Source: Spirosoma utsteinense (GTDB lineage Bacteria; Bacteroidota; Bacteroidia; Cytophagales; Spirosomataceae). From it: a DNA stretch of 64,000 bases. The notes beneath the pieces were generated by a model that saw nothing but the letters and a program-made list of their open reading frames with translations, was not told the origin of the DNA and searched no databases. The position numbers and the translations under genes were made by a program. The stretch spans positions 1 through 64,000 of the forward strand of contig NZ_VFIA01000010.1 in NCBI RefSeq assembly GCF_014282275.1. Reading direction: 5' to 3'. Positions 1 to 8,929 of the stretch are shown here, one piece after another (within the stretch, counting starts at the first letter, position 1; each line of letters starts with the position of its first letter).

Positions 1-12
1 TGCTCAGTGCCC

Positions 13-184
13 GTTTCATTCGATTTGGGAGTGCAAAGGTAGTGGTTCTTATTTTGATTGTCAAGAGAAAGTTTAAAATCTTTTTCGAGTCATTCGCCAC
101 TCACTCTGTTTTGTTTATCCTCGTGGGGTCAGCCGTTGCTGATCAGGAGGCCCTGTTTCGTTCGATTTGGGAGTGCAAAGGTAG
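13..184. repeat. 30-bp direct repeat (13-42 and 155-184)
   Basis: Positions 13-42 and 155-184 are identical except for one base (A18 versus G160). Each copy ends in the -7 box of a left-facing promoter. The rest of 1-459 shows no convincing gene; a 64-codon reading frame at 58-252 has no recognisable features. 206-459 is AT-rich leader DNA upstream of sbcD without a clear consensus promoter. Confidence 0.75.
34..64 (-). promoter_or_regulatory. Left-facing promoter, copy 1
   Basis: On the minus strand a TTG (62-64) is followed after 20 nt by TACCTTTG (34-41), matching the Bacteroidota -33/-7 consensus (TTG, 19-20 nt, TAnnTTTG). The -33 element reads TTGAC. It points out of the window to the left, so the driven gene is not visible. 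Its downstream sequence is almost the same as that of copy 2 at 176-205. Confidence 0.7.
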
Positions 185-205
185 GCAAAAAACAGGGTTT
201 GTCAA
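176..205 (-). promoter_or_regulatory. Left-facing promoter, copy 2
   Basis: Minus-strand TTGAC (TTG at 203-205), a 19-nt spacer, then TACCTTTG (176-183). The box and about 22 nt of presumed initially transcribed sequence repeat copy 1 with a single change. Both promoters point left, so they are probably stacked promoters for one strongly expressed gene outside the window (inference). Confidence 0.7.
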
Positions 206-459
206 GGGCTCGGGTTAAACATTTCGGAGTGATTTGCGTCGCCTGCGGGTAAGTCGCTGATAGCGTCTAAGTTACCGTATAAAAATTTTTTAAACTTTTT
301 TTAGTTCATTCAGATACTACTCCTTCTATATATATGGTATTGTATTTTACCTATATTGAATTGACAGCAAAAACGTGATTTTACGCCAACCAACCGCTCT
401 CCATGCGTTATATTGCATCTTTGTTTTAAGGTTCTATTTCTGGAACAAAGTAGTAAGCC

Positions 460-1683
460 ATGAAAATATTGCACACAGCAGACTGGCATTTGGGGAAACG
501 CTTGCAGGATTTTCATCGGTATGAGGAGCAGGTAGCTGTTCTGAATGAAATTGTACAGATCGCCGACGAACAAGAGATCGATCTGGTTCTGGTGGCTGGC
601 GACCTGTTTGATACGTTCAATCCAGACCCAAAAGCAGAAGACCTATTATATAGTACGCTCAAGCGACTGTCCAACGGAGGACAACGAGCCGTAGTAGCCA
701 TTGCTGGTAACCACGACAATCCCAGTCGGCTCGAAGCACAGGACCACTTTGCCCGGGAATGCAGCATTGTACTGATGGGTTTTCCACAAACCGAGTTTCG
801 CCCGTTCGATTGCGACATCAAAATTTCACGATCGGCACCGGGTTTTGTAGAACTACAGTTGCCCACGCTTGATTACCCCATTCGTATTATATTGACGCCC
901 TATGCCAACGAGTCCCGAATGCGTACGTATCTCGGTCTGCTTACCGTTGAAGAAGAGTTGCGCCAGCATTTACAACGCCATTGGGAGAACCTGGCTACTG
1001 CTTATATGGATACAGCTGGTGTCAATCTGCTTGTTGCTCATTTATTCGTTATGAAGCGTGGGGGTGAACAGCCCGAAGAATCCGACGATGAACGAAGTAT
1101 TCTGCAGGTTGGTGGCGCGTCGGTTTTCTATACGGATATGATTCCGGAGCAGGTTCAATACACAGCACTCGGGCATTTACACCGTTATCAGCAGTTGGAT
1201 GGCGGTCATGCTCCCGTCGTATATAGCAGTAGCCCGCTGGCCTACAGCTTTGCCGAGGCCGATCAGCAGAAGTACGTAATCATAGTAGATGTAGAACCGG
1301 GCCAACCGGCTGCTATAACTCCCGTACCGTTGAAGGTAGGAAAGCGGTTACTACGGCCACGGTTCACCCAGGTTGAGGAAGCGGTGGAGTGGTTACAGCA
1401 AAACCAGGAGTGTTATGCCGAAATCACGATGCAAACAACGTCGTACCTCACCAGCGAGGAGCGTCGACAACTTCAGCAGGCACACAGCGCACTGGTAACA
1501 ATCGTGCCCGATGTGCGCGATATAGATAAGACAGGCGAGACCGAAGCTAGCCAGACCATCGACCTGACGCAGAGCATGGAGCACCTTTTTACCGATTACT
1601 TCAAAAACAAGAACAAAGGCCAGGAGCCGAACGAGCGCCTGAAGCAGTTGTTCAAAGAGATTTTAGCAACAGATTCCGAATGA
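460..1683 (+). CDS. sbcD: Exonuclease subunit SbcD
   Basis: Mre11-type nuclease subunit of the SbcCD complex, which opens DNA hairpins and trims double-strand ends in the cytoplasm. The metallophosphoesterase motifs are all visible: HTADWHLGKR at the N-terminus, GDLFD near residue 48, GNHDNPSR near 85 and GHLHRYQQ near 240; these supply the two-metal ligands. At 407 residues it has normal family length. The stop overlaps the sbcC start by 4 bp (ATGA), so the two subunits are translationally coupled. Substrates of SbcCD are long palindromes, which is of interest because this window is rich in them. Confidence 0.95.
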   Translation: MKILHTADWHLGKRLQDFHRYEEQVAVLNEIVQIADEQEIDLVLVAGDLFDTFNPDPKAEDLLYSTLKRLSNGGQRAVVAIAGNHDNPSRLEAQDHFARECSIVLMGFPQTEFRPFDCDIKISRSAPGFVELQLPTLDYPIRIILTPYANESRMRTYLGLLTVEEELRQHLQRHWENLATAYMDTAGVNLLVAHLFVMKRGGEQPEESDDERSILQVGGASVFYTDMIPEQVQYTALGHLHRYQQLDGGHAPVVYSSSPLAYSFAEADQQKYVIIVDVEPGQPAAITPVPLKVGKRLLRPRFTQVEEAVEWLQQNQECYAEITMQTTSYLTSEERRQLQQAHSALVTIVPDVRDIDKTGETEASQTIDLTQSMEHLFTDYFKNKNKGQEPNERLKQLFKEILATDSE

Positions 1684-4600
1684 TACCCATAAAACTGTCC
1701 ATTCAGGGACTATACTCTTACCAGGGCTTGCAGGAAATTGACTTCCGTCAGCTCGTCGGGTCGAGCGTGTTTGGTATTTTCGGAAAGGTAGGCAGCGGGA
1801 AAACCTCCCTATTGGAAGCTATCAGCTTTGCTTTGTATGGCGAAACCGAGCGCCTGAACAGCCGCGACAATCGACAGTATAATATGATGAATTTGAAGTC
1901 GAAGCATCTGATGATCGACTTCGAATTTCAGGCGGGACCCGATGAGCAGCTTTACCGGTTTGTTTACGAAGCGAAGCGACATCCCAAAAAACACCAGGAG
2001 ATCAGTTCGTCCGAACGACGTATGTTTATTCGTCAGAGTAATGAATGGCATCCGATCGGTAATGAGAAGGAAGACGTAGCCATACTGTCGAAGCAGATCT
2101 TGGGGCTGGACTACGATAATTTCAAGCGGACGATTATCATCCCCCAAAACCAGTTCCGGGAGTTTCTGGAGCTTAGTCCGACCGATCGGACCAAAATGAT
2201 GAACCAGTTGTTCAAACTGGATCAGTATGACTTGGCGGCACGAGTGAGTAAACTCAGCAAAGCGAACGACGACCAACTCTCTGAACTTCGTGGCCTCCTG
2301 GCTCCTCTGGCGGATGTAAACCTGGAAGCCATTGAGCAGGCTGATCTCGATATTTCGGCGGTTTCGGTTTCGTTACGCCAAAAAGAGGATGAAATTAATC
2401 GGCTGGTGCCGGTTGAAAATCAACTGCTCGACAATCAGAAACGCAGCAAAACGCTGGTTTCTATGCAGGAAGAGCTTGCTTTGTTGCTTACCAAAGAGCC
2501 TGCTTACCAGCAACGGGAGCAGGACCTCGCAGTATTTGAAAGCTGCCTGCTCATTTTTCAGGCTGATTTTGCCAACCTCGACAAGCTACAGGCCAAAAAG
2601 CAGAAGCTTACTGAGTCGGTGGGATCTGCCCAACAGCAACTCAACTTGGTTACGAAACGGCTGGTCGGTTTGCAGAACGTCTTTGAAGCAGCCAAACAAG
2701 CCTACGAGACGCGGGAGGAACTACAGCAAAAGGCCGATGAGTTGGATACCGTTCAGCAAATCAGAACGCTGCATCAGTCGATTGGACAGCAAACGCGCAA
2801 CCAGACTTTACTGACCGGCCAACTCAGTGAGTTAGTCGGTCAGCTTGATCGCTTCAAAACCGATCGGGCTAACCATCAGCGATTACTTGACGCTGCGATT
2901 GGTCGTACGTCCGATATGGAACGCTTTTATAAAGTAAAAGACTGGTTCACGGCTTATAAACCGCTAAAGAAGCAGGCTGACGATCTACAGCTGGCCGTCG
3001 AGAAATACGATCTGGCCATTGCAGCGCTTAAGCAGGAAAAGGATAAAGCGCTGGAGGGTTTTCCATCCGACTGGGCTGCGTTAAATCTGAAGACATTGCC
3101 GGATGCCATTGAGCAGGCCCTTGTCAAATTCAAAGCGGCCCGGCAGGACCGGGAGACAAAACACCGGCAACTGATGGTTCAGGATGGGTTACGGAGGTAC
3201 GCGGATGCGCTGCACGACGGATCGCCCTGCCCCCTCTGCGGATCAGAACACCACCCGAACCGGCATACCGGTGATGCCTATACCGTTGATGTGCAGCAAA
3301 GCGAAGCCGCGCTGAACAACGTAGACCGAAAAATTGAGGTAACAACTGCTCTGCAATTAATCATCAAAGAGCTAACGACGAAGCTGCGTAGCGAGTTGGA
3401 GAACGGCAAACGTTTAAATCAGGAACGGGGCGACGTACTCCAGCGATTGATCGAACACGAGGATACCTTCATCTGGCCCGAGTTCTCCAGAGATCAAGAA
3501 GGTCAGGTTGTTGAGGCAATCCAGAAAGAAAGTGATACGCAAAAGCAAATTCAGGACGCTCAACAGGCTATTCGCACGATCGATGCACGGATTGGAGAAA
3601 CGGAAACAGCCCATAATCGACTAGCGCAACAGGTCGTTGACGTGGGTAACGCCATCTCAGGCTTAAACGGCCAGTTGAAAACCGCTGCCGAATCGCTGGA
3701 TCATTTTCGGTTGGATGAAGTGAAAAACTGGGCTATAGATCAGATCAATGATCTACGCAACTCGCTAACCAAGGCCTATGCGCAGGTGAAAGTCCATTAC
3801 GATAATGCGTCGAAGCAGAAAGGAGATACCGAGAAAGAACTGGCAACGGTTGAGGAACAGATTCAGCAGCTACAAAACCAGCTAGCCGAAGTGATTGCGG
3901 AACTGGACTCCCTGGAAGCAACCATCGAGCAGAACCTGATTCATCAAAACCTGACCCGCGACCAGGCCAGACAAATTTTGCGATCGGGGCTGGATGTTAC
4001 CCAGGAGAAACAAGCCATAAAGGAATACAACGAGCGACGTAGCGGTTTGCAGTTACAGGTCGGTAACCTGGAGACCGAACTGGCCGAACACCCCTTCGAC
4101 CCGGTTGCGTTAGAGACGATTCAACAGCAGCTGGCCGTAGTGCAGGCCGAAAAAGATGCGCTGAACAAAGAGCATGGCCGGGCAACCAGCGTATTGGAAT
4201 CGCTCAAAACCCAGTGGAAACAGAAGAAAGACCATCAGAAACGGCACGATGCGCTCGAACTACGTCGGCAGGATCTAAAGAAGATGGACGAGATGTTCCG
4301 GGCGCAGGGCTTTGTCAACTACGTATCGTCGGTCTACTTGAAAAACCTCTGTGAATCGGCTAACGAGCGTTTCTTCAAGCTGACGAACAATCAGCTGAAG
4401 CTTGAACTCGATGAGAAGAATAACTTTCTGGTGCGCGACTACCTGAATGGGGGCGATGTGCGAAGCGTGAAGACGCTGTCGGGCGGGCAAACGTTCCAGG
4501 CCGCTCTATCGCTGGCGCTGGCGTTGTCGGATAATATTCAGCATTTGACCAAAGCGAAGCAAAATCTGTTTTTCCTCGACGAAGGCTTCGGTACTCTCGA

Positions 4601-4769
4601 CAAAGACGCGCTGCAAACCGTGTTCAAAACGCTGAAAGCACTACGTTCCGAAAACCGCGTAGTCGGCATCATCTCCCACGTTGAAGAACTCCAGCACGAA
4701 GTGGACAACTACATCCGGGCAGAATCCACCGACGAGGGAAGTAGGATCTTCAGGAGTTGGGAAAAATAA
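1680..4769 (+). CDS. sbcC: Exonuclease subunit SbcC (Rad50-like ATPase)
   Basis: SMC-like ATPase partner of SbcD. Walker A is GKVGSGKTS (about residues 36-44). Long Gln/Leu/Lys-rich coiled coils flank a CPLC zinc hook near residues 516-519, which dimerises the arms. The C-terminal half-ATPase has the signature LSGGQTFQAALSLALALS and Walker B LFFLDEGFGTLD. The length (1029 aa) is typical and the reading frame is intact. It is the second gene of the sbcDC operon and ends at the polypurine inverted repeat 4774-4860, which probably terminates it. Confidence 0.95.
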   Translation: MIPIKLSIQGLYSYQGLQEIDFRQLVGSSVFGIFGKVGSGKTSLLEAISFALYGETERLNSRDNRQYNMMNLKSKHLMIDFEFQAGPDEQLYRFVYEAKRHPKKHQEISSSERRMFIRQSNEWHPIGNEKEDVAILSKQILGLDYDNFKRTIIIPQNQFREFLELSPTDRTKMMNQLFKLDQYDLAARVSKLSKANDDQLSELRGLLAPLADVNLEAIEQADLDISAVSVSLRQKEDEINRLVPVENQLLDNQKRSKTLVSMQEELALLLTKEPAYQQREQDLAVFESCLLIFQADFANLDKLQAKKQKLTESVGSAQQQLNLVTKRLVGLQNVFEAAKQAYETREELQQKADELDTVQQIRTLHQSIGQQTRNQTLLTGQLSELVGQLDRFKTDRANHQRLLDAAIGRTSDMERFYKVKDWFTAYKPLKKQADDLQLAVEKYDLAIAALKQEKDKALEGFPSDWAALNLKTLPDAIEQALVKFKAARQDRETKHRQLMVQDGLRRYADALHDGSPCPLCGSEHHPNRHTGDAYTVDVQQSEAALNNVDRKIEVTTALQLIIKELTTKLRSELENGKRLNQERGDVLQRLIEHEDTFIWPEFSRDQEGQVVEAIQKESDTQKQIQDAQQAIRTIDARIGETETAHNRLAQQVVDVGNAISGLNGQLKTAAESLDHFRLDEVKNWAIDQINDLRNSLTKAYAQVKVHYDNASKQKGDTEKELATVEEQIQQLQNQLAEVIAELDSLEATIEQNLIHQNLTRDQARQILRSGLDVTQEKQAIKEYNERRSGLQLQVGNLETELAEHPFDPVALETIQQQLAVVQAEKDALNKEHGRATSVLESLKTQWKQKKDHQKRHDALELRRQDLKKMDEMFRAQGFVNYVSSVYLKNLCESANERFFKLTNNQLKLELDEKNNFLVRDYLNGGDVRSVKTLSGGQTFQAALSLALALSDNIQHLTKAKQNLFFLDEGFGTLDKDALQTVFKTLKALRSENRVVGIISHVEELQHEVDNYIRAESTDEGSRIFRSWEK

Positions 4770-4773
4770 AAAA

Positions 4774-4860
4774 GGAGTAAAGGGAGGGGGACGAAAGGGA
4801 AGAAGGGGGCATGTACGCGATCCCTCTCTTCCCTTTCGTCCCCCTCCTCCCTTTACTCCC
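4774..4860. terminator. Polypurine/polypyrimidine inverted repeat between sbcC and fabI
   Basis: Left arm 4774-4809 is all purine except one T and one C; right arm 4822-4860 is its complement with a 3-nt insertion, and the loop is about 12 nt. It lies between the convergent stops of sbcC and fabI and could act as a bidirectional terminator (inference). A related element is at 52501-52591. Confidence 0.7.
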
Positions 4861-4865
4861 TCAAT

Positions 4866-5681
4866 TTATTCCTTATTCACCAGCGCCATTATCTCTTCCG
4901 AGATACCGGTCATGGAGAAACCGCCGTCGTGGAACAGGTTTTGCATGGTTACCATGCGGGTCAGGTCCGAGAACAGCGTGATGCAGTAGTCGGCGCACTG
5001 GTCGGCGGTGGCGTTGCCTAGGGGAGCCGTTTTATTGGCAAAATCGTAGAACTTGTCGAATCCACCGATGCCGCCACCGGCTGTTGTTGGCGTTGGCGAC
5101 TGCGAAACGGTGTTTACCCGCACCTGTCGGTATTTACCATAGTGGTAGCCAAAGCTTCGGGCAATGGACTCCAACAAAGCTTTTGCATCGGCCATGTCGG
5201 TATAGAACGGGAAGGTCCGTTGAGCGGCCATATAGGTCAGCGCCACAATCGATCCCCCTTCGCTGACGGCATCAAGCTTATAAGCCGTCTGCATCATTTT
5301 ATGAAAGGACAGCGCCGAAATGTCGACGCTCTGCTTGAACCACTCATAGTTCAGGTCGGTATACGCTTTGCCTTTACGGATGTTCGGGCTCATACCAATG
5401 CTGTGTAGGACAAAATCAGCTTTACCGCCCAGAATTTCGGTCGACTGGGTAAATAGGTTCGTCAGGTCATCGACCGACGTAGCGTCAGCGGGGATAATTT
5501 CGGCGTTGCAGTGTTGAGCCAGTTCTTTGATGGCACCCATACGCATGGCAACGGGCGCGTTGGTGAGCGTAAAGGTGGCGCCTTCTTCTTTCGCTTTCAG
5601 CGCGACTTTCCAGGCAATTGATTTTTCGTCGAGGGCACCCGAAATGATGCCGCGTTTTCCCTTCAGTAATCCGTAGGCCAT
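4866..5681 (-). CDS. fabI: Enoyl-[acyl-carrier-protein] reductase [NADH]
   Basis: Last step of each fatty-acid elongation cycle: NADH-dependent reduction of enoyl-ACP. The Rossmann cofactor segment GIISGALDEKSIAW lies at the N-terminus and the Y-x6-K catalytic pair is in FYTDMADAK. The start used (5681) gives MAYGLLKGKRG and 271 aa, the usual family start; an in-frame ATG at 5711 would add ten atypical residues. A minus-strand TAACTTTG box (5773-5780) lies upstream, so it may have its own promoter. The neighbouring hydrolase upstream is on the same strand. Confidence 0.95.
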   Translation of the reverse strand: MAYGLLKGKRGIISGALDEKSIAWKVALKAKEEGATFTLTNAPVAMRMGAIKELAQHCNAEIIPADATSVDDLTNLFTQSTEILGGKADFVLHSIGMSPNIRKGKAYTDLNYEWFKQSVDISALSFHKMMQTAYKLDAVSEGGSIVALTYMAAQRTFPFYTDMADAKALLESIARSFGYHYGKYRQVRVNTVSQSPTPTTAGGGIGGFDKFYDFANKTAPLGNATADQCADYCITLFSDLTRMVTMQNLFHDGGFSMTGISEEIMALVNKE

Positions 5682-5772
5682 AATAGTTAATAAGTAATGA
5701 ATAATGAACAATGCCTAGCAAGGGCTGTAGACCGCACATTCATGCAGGCTACCGTATTCATTATATATGGGT

Positions 5773-5780
5773 CAAAGTTA
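5773..5780 (-). promoter_or_regulatory. Candidate -7 box for fabI
   Basis: TAACTTTG on the minus strand, a perfect TAnnTTTG, about 90 nt upstream of the fabI start. No TTG is present at the expected distance upstream, so support rests on one element. Confidence 0.4.
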
Positions 5781-5781
5781 A

Positions 5782-6837
5782 TTATTTTTTTGTCGGTCTT
5801 TCGTCGCTCCGAACCGCTACCAGCGATGTCGGGGTAGCCGGTACGACCGGCAGCTTCAATACGTCGACAATGAATTTCTCGGTTTGGTTATATACACCAT
5901 CCAGATCGCCCGATGTGAAATGGGACGCAATGACGTGCTGTCCGGCATTGGGAAACGCCATTTTCCGTTTGTTTTCGGCTGGCGTGCCTAAGGCTTCGTA
6001 CATATCCAGCATAGCCTCCACCGACACAACCTTATCCTGATTATCCTCATCCTTGTAGTAATACCCCATGAACAGCGGCTGTTTTACTTTTGCGAACTGC
6101 TCGGGCGTCATGACCTGGTCGAGCATGGTTTGCAGCGTGATCAGGCCATTGATATGGTACTGCGGAAACCAGTAACGTGCACGACCTCCTGTATAATTGG
6201 TATTTACAACATGGTCGCCCCCCATGGCCGTCCGCACGATTTGTTCACCCCATGGTTTGGTCGCGAGTTTCAGGGTGGGATTAGCCACCGCAATACAGGG
6301 CGAGTAGAGTACCAGCCCATGAATTTCGGGGTGATGAGCGGCCAGATATAGCGACAGCATACCCCCCGCCGACGTACCAATGACCACGACCTTATCGCCT
6401 AGTTCCTTACCGATAGCCAGGGCGCGCTCAGCCGAAGCCGCATAGTTAGCAGGGGTAATGTCTTTGAGTGCATCAGGCGAGTCAACGCCATGTCCATAGG
6501 TACGAGCGAGGTAGAGGTTACAGCCAAAGCGTTTGGCCAGCTGCTTATGAACGGGGTCGCCCTCGGCCCAGCTAGCCGAATAGCCATGGATGTAGACCAT
6601 GCTGAATGGCGTTTTTACCTTCTTCGTACTATCGGCCCAAATGATACGGGCCTCGTTGTCGGGACGCAGGTTTGCTTTCTGTTCCGACGCTATGATATCC
6701 TGTTCCAGTTTGACTAAATCCGGGTCGAGTTTGATGACTTCGTTCGTAACGCCCTCAGGATGAGCAGTGGGACCAACCATATAACCAACAACGAGTAGAG
6801 CCAGTACCAGGCCCGTAATAGTGAAAAACCGTTTCAT
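5782..6837 (-). CDS. Alpha/beta hydrolase, membrane-anchored or exported
   Basis: 351-aa serine hydrolase of unknown substrate. An N-terminal hydrophobic stretch (LVLALLVVGYMVG, about residues 9-21) looks like a signal anchor. The nucleophile elbow is GTSAGG in VVIGTSAGGMLSLYLAA. An oxyanion-type HG motif occurs in VYIHGYSASW, and the probable catalytic His is near GQHVIASHFTSG. It lies 30 bp downstream of the rRNA methyltransferase gene and may be cotranscribed with it. It could be an esterase or lipase; nothing in the context fixes the substrate. Confidence 0.85.
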   Translation of the reverse strand: MKRFFTITGLVLALLVVGYMVGPTAHPEGVTNEVIKLDPDLVKLEQDIIASEQKANLRPDNEARIIWADSTKKVKTPFSMVYIHGYSASWAEGDPVHKQLAKRFGCNLYLARTYGHGVDSPDALKDITPANYAASAERALAIGKELGDKVVVIGTSAGGMLSLYLAAHHPEIHGLVLYSPCIAVANPTLKLATKPWGEQIVRTAMGGDHVVNTNYTGGRARYWFPQYHINGLITLQTMLDQVMTPEQFAKVKQPLFMGYYYKDEDNQDKVVSVEAMLDMYEALGTPAENKRKMAFPNAGQHVIASHFTSGDLDGVYNQTEKFIVDVLKLPVVPATPTSLVAVRSDERPTKK

Positions 6838-6867
6838 AATGTGTATGGAATAGGTGGGGGGTTACGC

Positions 6868-8361
6868 TTACTTCTCACTGATGTCCATTCTGATTCGCCA
6901 GTCTTTGGGCAGGTAGTTGTTCACCCGGTTGCCAACGCCTTTCATCCAGCCAATGTTTAGTCCGTTATACCGGGCCAGGAGCCAGCCTGTTGCGGGTTCG
7001 TCGAGGATCAGGTTCTCTTTCTTAAAATACCGCAGGGCATTTTCTTTACTCAACGATACGGCAGGCAGATGCTGGTTAATGGCCGTACTCAGCGCCAGGG
7101 CATGCGAAGGGATAAAGTCCGTTCCTTTAAACTGGCCGATCTCCAGCCCGAAGCCTTTGTTTTTCAGCGCGACATCCAAACCAAGAAACTGCTTCTCCAG
7201 CGCTTTGGGCAAGGCCATGACGTCGCCGTTCGGCTTTTCCCAGAGCGAGAAATCAGCCGGGTTCTGTAGCCAGGTTGCCGCCGACGCAGCTTCCCGCGTC
7301 CGTAGTGCCCGGATGCTGCGAAACGTGCGGGCGTCTAGCTTGGGTGGGGCCGTGAAGGCTGTTTTTTTGAATACGCTAATGAAGAACCCTTCCCCCCGCA
7401 CCCGGTGCGGATAGCATTGATACCCTACCGAACCGTCGATATCTTTCTCGACAATATTCCAGTCGGGCGGTAACACGAGCGGGTGATTCCGGAAGCCGTT
7501 TTCCGTCAGGTACCGGATATTGTCCAGGTTCTCATCATCATTGTAGGTGCAGGTGCTGTAGATAAGCGTCCCGCCCATATCGAGCAGGGGAGCCGCAGCC
7601 GCCAGAATACGTTTCTGGCGGGCCGAACACAGTTGCACGCTATCTTCCGACCACTCGTTCATGGCGTCGGGGTCTTTCCGGAATAACCCTTCGCCCGAGC
7701 AGGGGGCATCGACAACGACCACATCGAAAAAGCCCGACAGGCTCAGCATATCTTCGGGGTCGTGGTTGCTGACGACAACGTTAGGAAAGCCCCACTTATC
7801 GATGTTCTCGCGCAATACCGATACCCGGCTGCGGATAACCTCATTACAAATCAGCAAACTATCGGGATGCAGCGCCGAGGCCAGCAACGTGCTTTTGCCA
7901 CCCGGAGCCGCACACAAATCCAGCACCCGCAGCGGCCTCGTCAGGTTAGCCGACTGTTTGAGGGCTTCGTTCAGCAGCATCGACGAGGCTTCCTGAACGT
8001 AGTAAGCGCCCGCCTGAAACTGAGGATCGAGTGTAAAGCTGGGGCGCTCGGGCAGGTAAAATCCGTCGGCGCACCAGGGAACGGGCTGCAGACCCGACGT
8101 ATCGAATCCACTCTTGCGCGGGTTCACACGGATACTCACCGGCGTTTCCTGCCTTAAAGCCGCTTCAAATGCGGCATAGTCATCACCCAGTTGAGCCCGC
8201 ATCTGTGCCACAAATGCCTGAGGCAGTTCGGCGGTTACCACTTCCGTTCGGGCTTCATCCGGTTGACCGCTCCCTGTTTCAGTCGGTCCATTTATAGACC
8301 CATCCGATCTGAACTTGCCAGCTGACTGTCGGTCTTGGCGCGGCCGCTTGTGTTGCTTCAT
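6868..8361 (-). CDS. RsmF/NOL1-NOP2-Sun family rRNA (cytosine-C5) methyltransferase
   Basis: SAM-dependent RNA m5C methyltransferase. The SAM-binding motif is LDLCAAPGGKST; the two cysteines of the family are in DAPCSGEG (motif IV) and YSTCTYNDDEN (motif VI). The C-terminal third resembles the RsmF PUA-like RNA-binding tail. At 497 aa it carries about 46 hydrophilic N-terminal residues before LPQAFVAQM, where family members usually begin. A GTG at 8241 would remove most of them, so the start is uncertain. It is divergent from kdsC with only 47 bp between them. Confidence 0.9.
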   Translation of the reverse strand: MKQHKRPRQDRQSAGKFRSDGSINGPTETGSGQPDEARTEVVTAELPQAFVAQMRAQLGDDYAAFEAALRQETPVSIRVNPRKSGFDTSGLQPVPWCADGFYLPERPSFTLDPQFQAGAYYVQEASSMLLNEALKQSANLTRPLRVLDLCAAPGGKSTLLASALHPDSLLICNEVIRSRVSVLRENIDKWGFPNVVVSNHDPEDMLSLSGFFDVVVVDAPCSGEGLFRKDPDAMNEWSEDSVQLCSARQKRILAAAAPLLDMGGTLIYSTCTYNDDENLDNIRYLTENGFRNHPLVLPPDWNIVEKDIDGSVGYQCYPHRVRGEGFFISVFKKTAFTAPPKLDARTFRSIRALRTREAASAATWLQNPADFSLWEKPNGDVMALPKALEKQFLGLDVALKNKGFGLEIGQFKGTDFIPSHALALSTAINQHLPAVSLSKENALRYFKKENLILDEPATGWLLARYNGLNIGWMKGVGNRVNNYLPKDWRIRMDISEK

Positions 8362-8365
8362 TGGT

Positions 8366-8373
8366 CAAAAATA
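8366..8373 (-). promoter_or_regulatory. Candidate -7 box for the rRNA methyltransferase gene
   Basis: TATTTTTG on the minus strand, only 5 nt upstream of the ATG at 8361. If used, the mRNA starts at or near the ATG, or translation begins at the downstream GTG (8241). The opposite strand carries TAAACTTG (8397-8404), a one-mismatch box just before kdsC. Confidence 0.4.
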
Positions 8374-8408
8374 CGGAACTGTCGGGCGGTTTTTGCTAAA
8401 CTTGCAGC

Positions 8409-8924
8409 ATGCTCAACAAACAAGCCCAATTTGCCCGCGTCAAAACCCTCATTTTCGACATTGACGGTGTATTTACCGATGGCCGTGTCCATCTGCTATC
8501 ATCGGGAGAACAATTCAGAACCTTCGACATCAAAGATACGTATGGTGTCGAGCAGGCCCTGAAAGCGGGTCTTCGGGTTGGTATCGTCTCGTCGGCCAAT
8601 GCCGATGGTATTCGAAAGTGGCTGGATATTATCGGCATAAAAGATATTTTCATGGGTGGACCACCCGACCAGAAACTGAACGCTTTTCTGGGTTACGTCA
8701 CCCGCGACGGTCTGGATGAGTCAGAAATCCTCTACATGGGCGACGACCTGCCCGACTGCCCTATTCTTAGCCGCGCCGACGTCCTGGCTGCGTGTCCGGC
8801 CGATGCTGTCGACGAAGTCAAAGCAGCCTGCGCCTATATATCACCCAAAGCGGGTGGCTGCGGGGCCGTGCGGGATGTTGTTGAGCAGGTATTGAAAGCG
8901 CAGGGCAAATGGCCCGTCATTTAA
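8409..8924 (+). CDS. kdsC: KdsC-type 3-deoxy-D-manno-octulosonate 8-phosphate phosphatase
   Basis: HAD-superfamily phosphatase without a cap domain. It removes phosphate from KDO-8-P in the cytoplasm for lipopolysaccharide inner-core synthesis. The nucleophile motif is FDIDGVFTDG near residue 15; motif III/IV is in MGDDLPDCP. The length (171 aa) is typical. The nearby HAD-type N-acylneuraminate-9-phosphatases look alike, so KDO specificity is assigned from family resemblance. Its stop lies 5 bp before the preferred bioA start, so the pair is probably one transcript. Confidence 0.88.
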   Translation: MLNKQAQFARVKTLIFDIDGVFTDGRVHLLSSGEQFRTFDIKDTYGVEQALKAGLRVGIVSSANADGIRKWLDIIGIKDIFMGGPPDQKLNAFLGYVTRDGLDESEILYMGDDLPDCPILSRADVLAACPADAVDEVKAACAYISPKAGGCGAVRDVVEQVLKAQGKWPVI

Positions 8925-8929
8925 CAGTT

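Noticed and set aside
58-252. 64-codon ORF at the left edge
   Set aside because: It runs over both left-facing promoters on the opposite strand and shows no recognisable protein features.
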